Shown one piece after another: positions 63,661-64,000 of a DNA stretch of 64,000 nt. Below the pieces are notes generated by a model. It had not been told where the DNA came from, searched no databases, and worked only from the letters and a program-made list of their open reading frames with translations. This stretch comes from JAEUIZ01 sp046155605 (GTDB lineage: Bacteria > Planctomycetota > Phycisphaerae > Phycisphaerales > UBA1924), in assembly GCA_046155605.1 (NCBI GenBank), contig JBJXFQ010000068.1, forward strand, positions 6,331 through 70,330. Direction: 5' to 3'. The position numbers and the translations under genes were made by a program. Within the stretch, counting starts at the first letter, position 1, and each line of letters begins with the position of its first letter.

Positions 63661-64000
63661 ATGAGCATCATCAAGCGTCGCCTCACCGCCGCCGAAGCCT
63701 TCGCCGACCTCGCCGCACGCGGCGTCATCCGCAACGGCATGACCGTCATGGTCGGCGGGTTCGGGCTCTGCGGCATTCCTGAGCAACTGATCCTCGCCCT
63801 CCGAGACACCGGCGTGAAGGGCCTCACCTGCGTCTCCAACAACGCCGGCGTCGATGATTGGGGCCTGGGCCTCCTCCTCCAGACTCGCCAGATCAAAAAG
63901 ATGATCTCGAGCTACGTCGGCGAGAACGCCACCTTCGAGAAGCAGTTCCTCTCGGGCGAGCTCGAGGTCGAGTTCAACCCGCAGGGGACGCTAGCCGAGC
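63661..64000 (+). CDS. 3-oxoacid CoA-transferase subunit A (partial, cut by the window edge)
   Basis: The first 113 codons of a class I CoA-transferase alpha subunit. Seen: FADLAARGVIRNGMTVMVGG, FGLCGIPEQLILALRDTGVK, TCVSNNAGVDDWGLGLLLQT and KKMISSYVGENATFEKQFLS. With a beta subunit (expected just downstream) it moves CoA between succinate or acetate and 3-oxoacids. GGAG lies about nine bases before the ATG. Confidence 0.93.
   Translation, partial: MSIIKRRLTAAEAFADLAARGVIRNGMTVMVGGFGLCGIPEQLILALRDTGVKGLTCVSNNAGVDDWGLGLLLQTRQIKKMISSYVGENATFEKQFLSGELEVEFNPQGTLAE

Overview
The window is GC-rich, gene-dense bacterial DNA that most resembles a planctomycete of the class Phycisphaerae (order Phycisphaerales or a close relative). 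The evidence is a set of secreted proteins ending in a duplicated, cysteine-containing dockerin-like module (motif ANCDGST..LNVNDFTCFLN.FA.GC, the 'GC-type dockerin'), an ECF sigma factor translationally coupled to a Ser/Thr kinase with a WD40-like tail, a prepilin-like protein with an RRAFTLIELLVVIAII leader, and several membrane proteins with a CxxC...CxxC ribbon. No rRNA, tRNA, CRISPR array, insertion sequence or phage block was seen. Several apparent one-base indels (sigma-linked kinase, sulfotransferase-methyltransferase, possibly the HIT protein) suggest either real decay or draft-assembly errors.

Layout. 1-2668: broken sigma/kinase signalling pair on the minus strand. 2906-4496: secreted S74-type protein, a small dockerin protein and a truncated secreted-protein remnant. 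4321-9572: sugar metabolism (NagB-PIG-L fusion, TIM-barrel epimerase, Gfo/Idh/MocA oxidoreductase, NupG-type transporter). 9704-14338: LuxR-type regulator, two paralogous membrane proteins, an NtrC-type regulator and ruvC. 14485-23214: a 9-kb island of exported proteins (C39-like/dockerin, collagen-like/GxYG repeat, two parallel beta-helix paralogues, two more dockerin proteins and a dockerin fossil). 23283-25425: small cell-envelope and unknown genes. 25458-31192: Wzm/Wzt-type ABC polysaccharide exporter enclosing three sulfotransferase genes, one fused to a methyltransferase. 31229-34665: prepilin-like protein, a DCC protein, a TsaC-like/LMW-phosphatase fusion and rpiB. 34692-37419: unknown membrane protein and a minus-strand HIT / MBL-fold / PP2C-type phosphatase group. 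37471-42735: FkbM methyltransferase, a tandem M14 carboxypeptidase pair (the first lacking its zinc ligands) and an FMN reductase. 42861-45124: a compact membrane redox operon (two tiny membrane proteins, heme-membrane/Rieske fusion, Cys-motif protein). 45121-51317: four-gene overlapping operon (ABC sugar binding protein, permease, L-fucokinase/GDP-fucose pyrophosphorylase, PLP enzyme). 51346-64000: recJ, HAF-repeat dockerin protein, cobalamin adenosyltransferase, SpoIIE-type phosphatase, DinB protein, dockerin protein, trmB, prkA, a putative toxin-antitoxin pair and the start of a CoA-transferase subunit.

The genes suggest a cell that invests heavily in its surface: exported repeat proteins with dockerin-like ends, a sulfated polysaccharide exported by an ABC system, and fucose salvage to GDP-fucose that could feed such a polymer. 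Intergenic spaces carry two kinds of dispersed repeats: a 59-nt element present twice, and arrays of short perfect hairpins followed by TACCC or GGCACGG tails.
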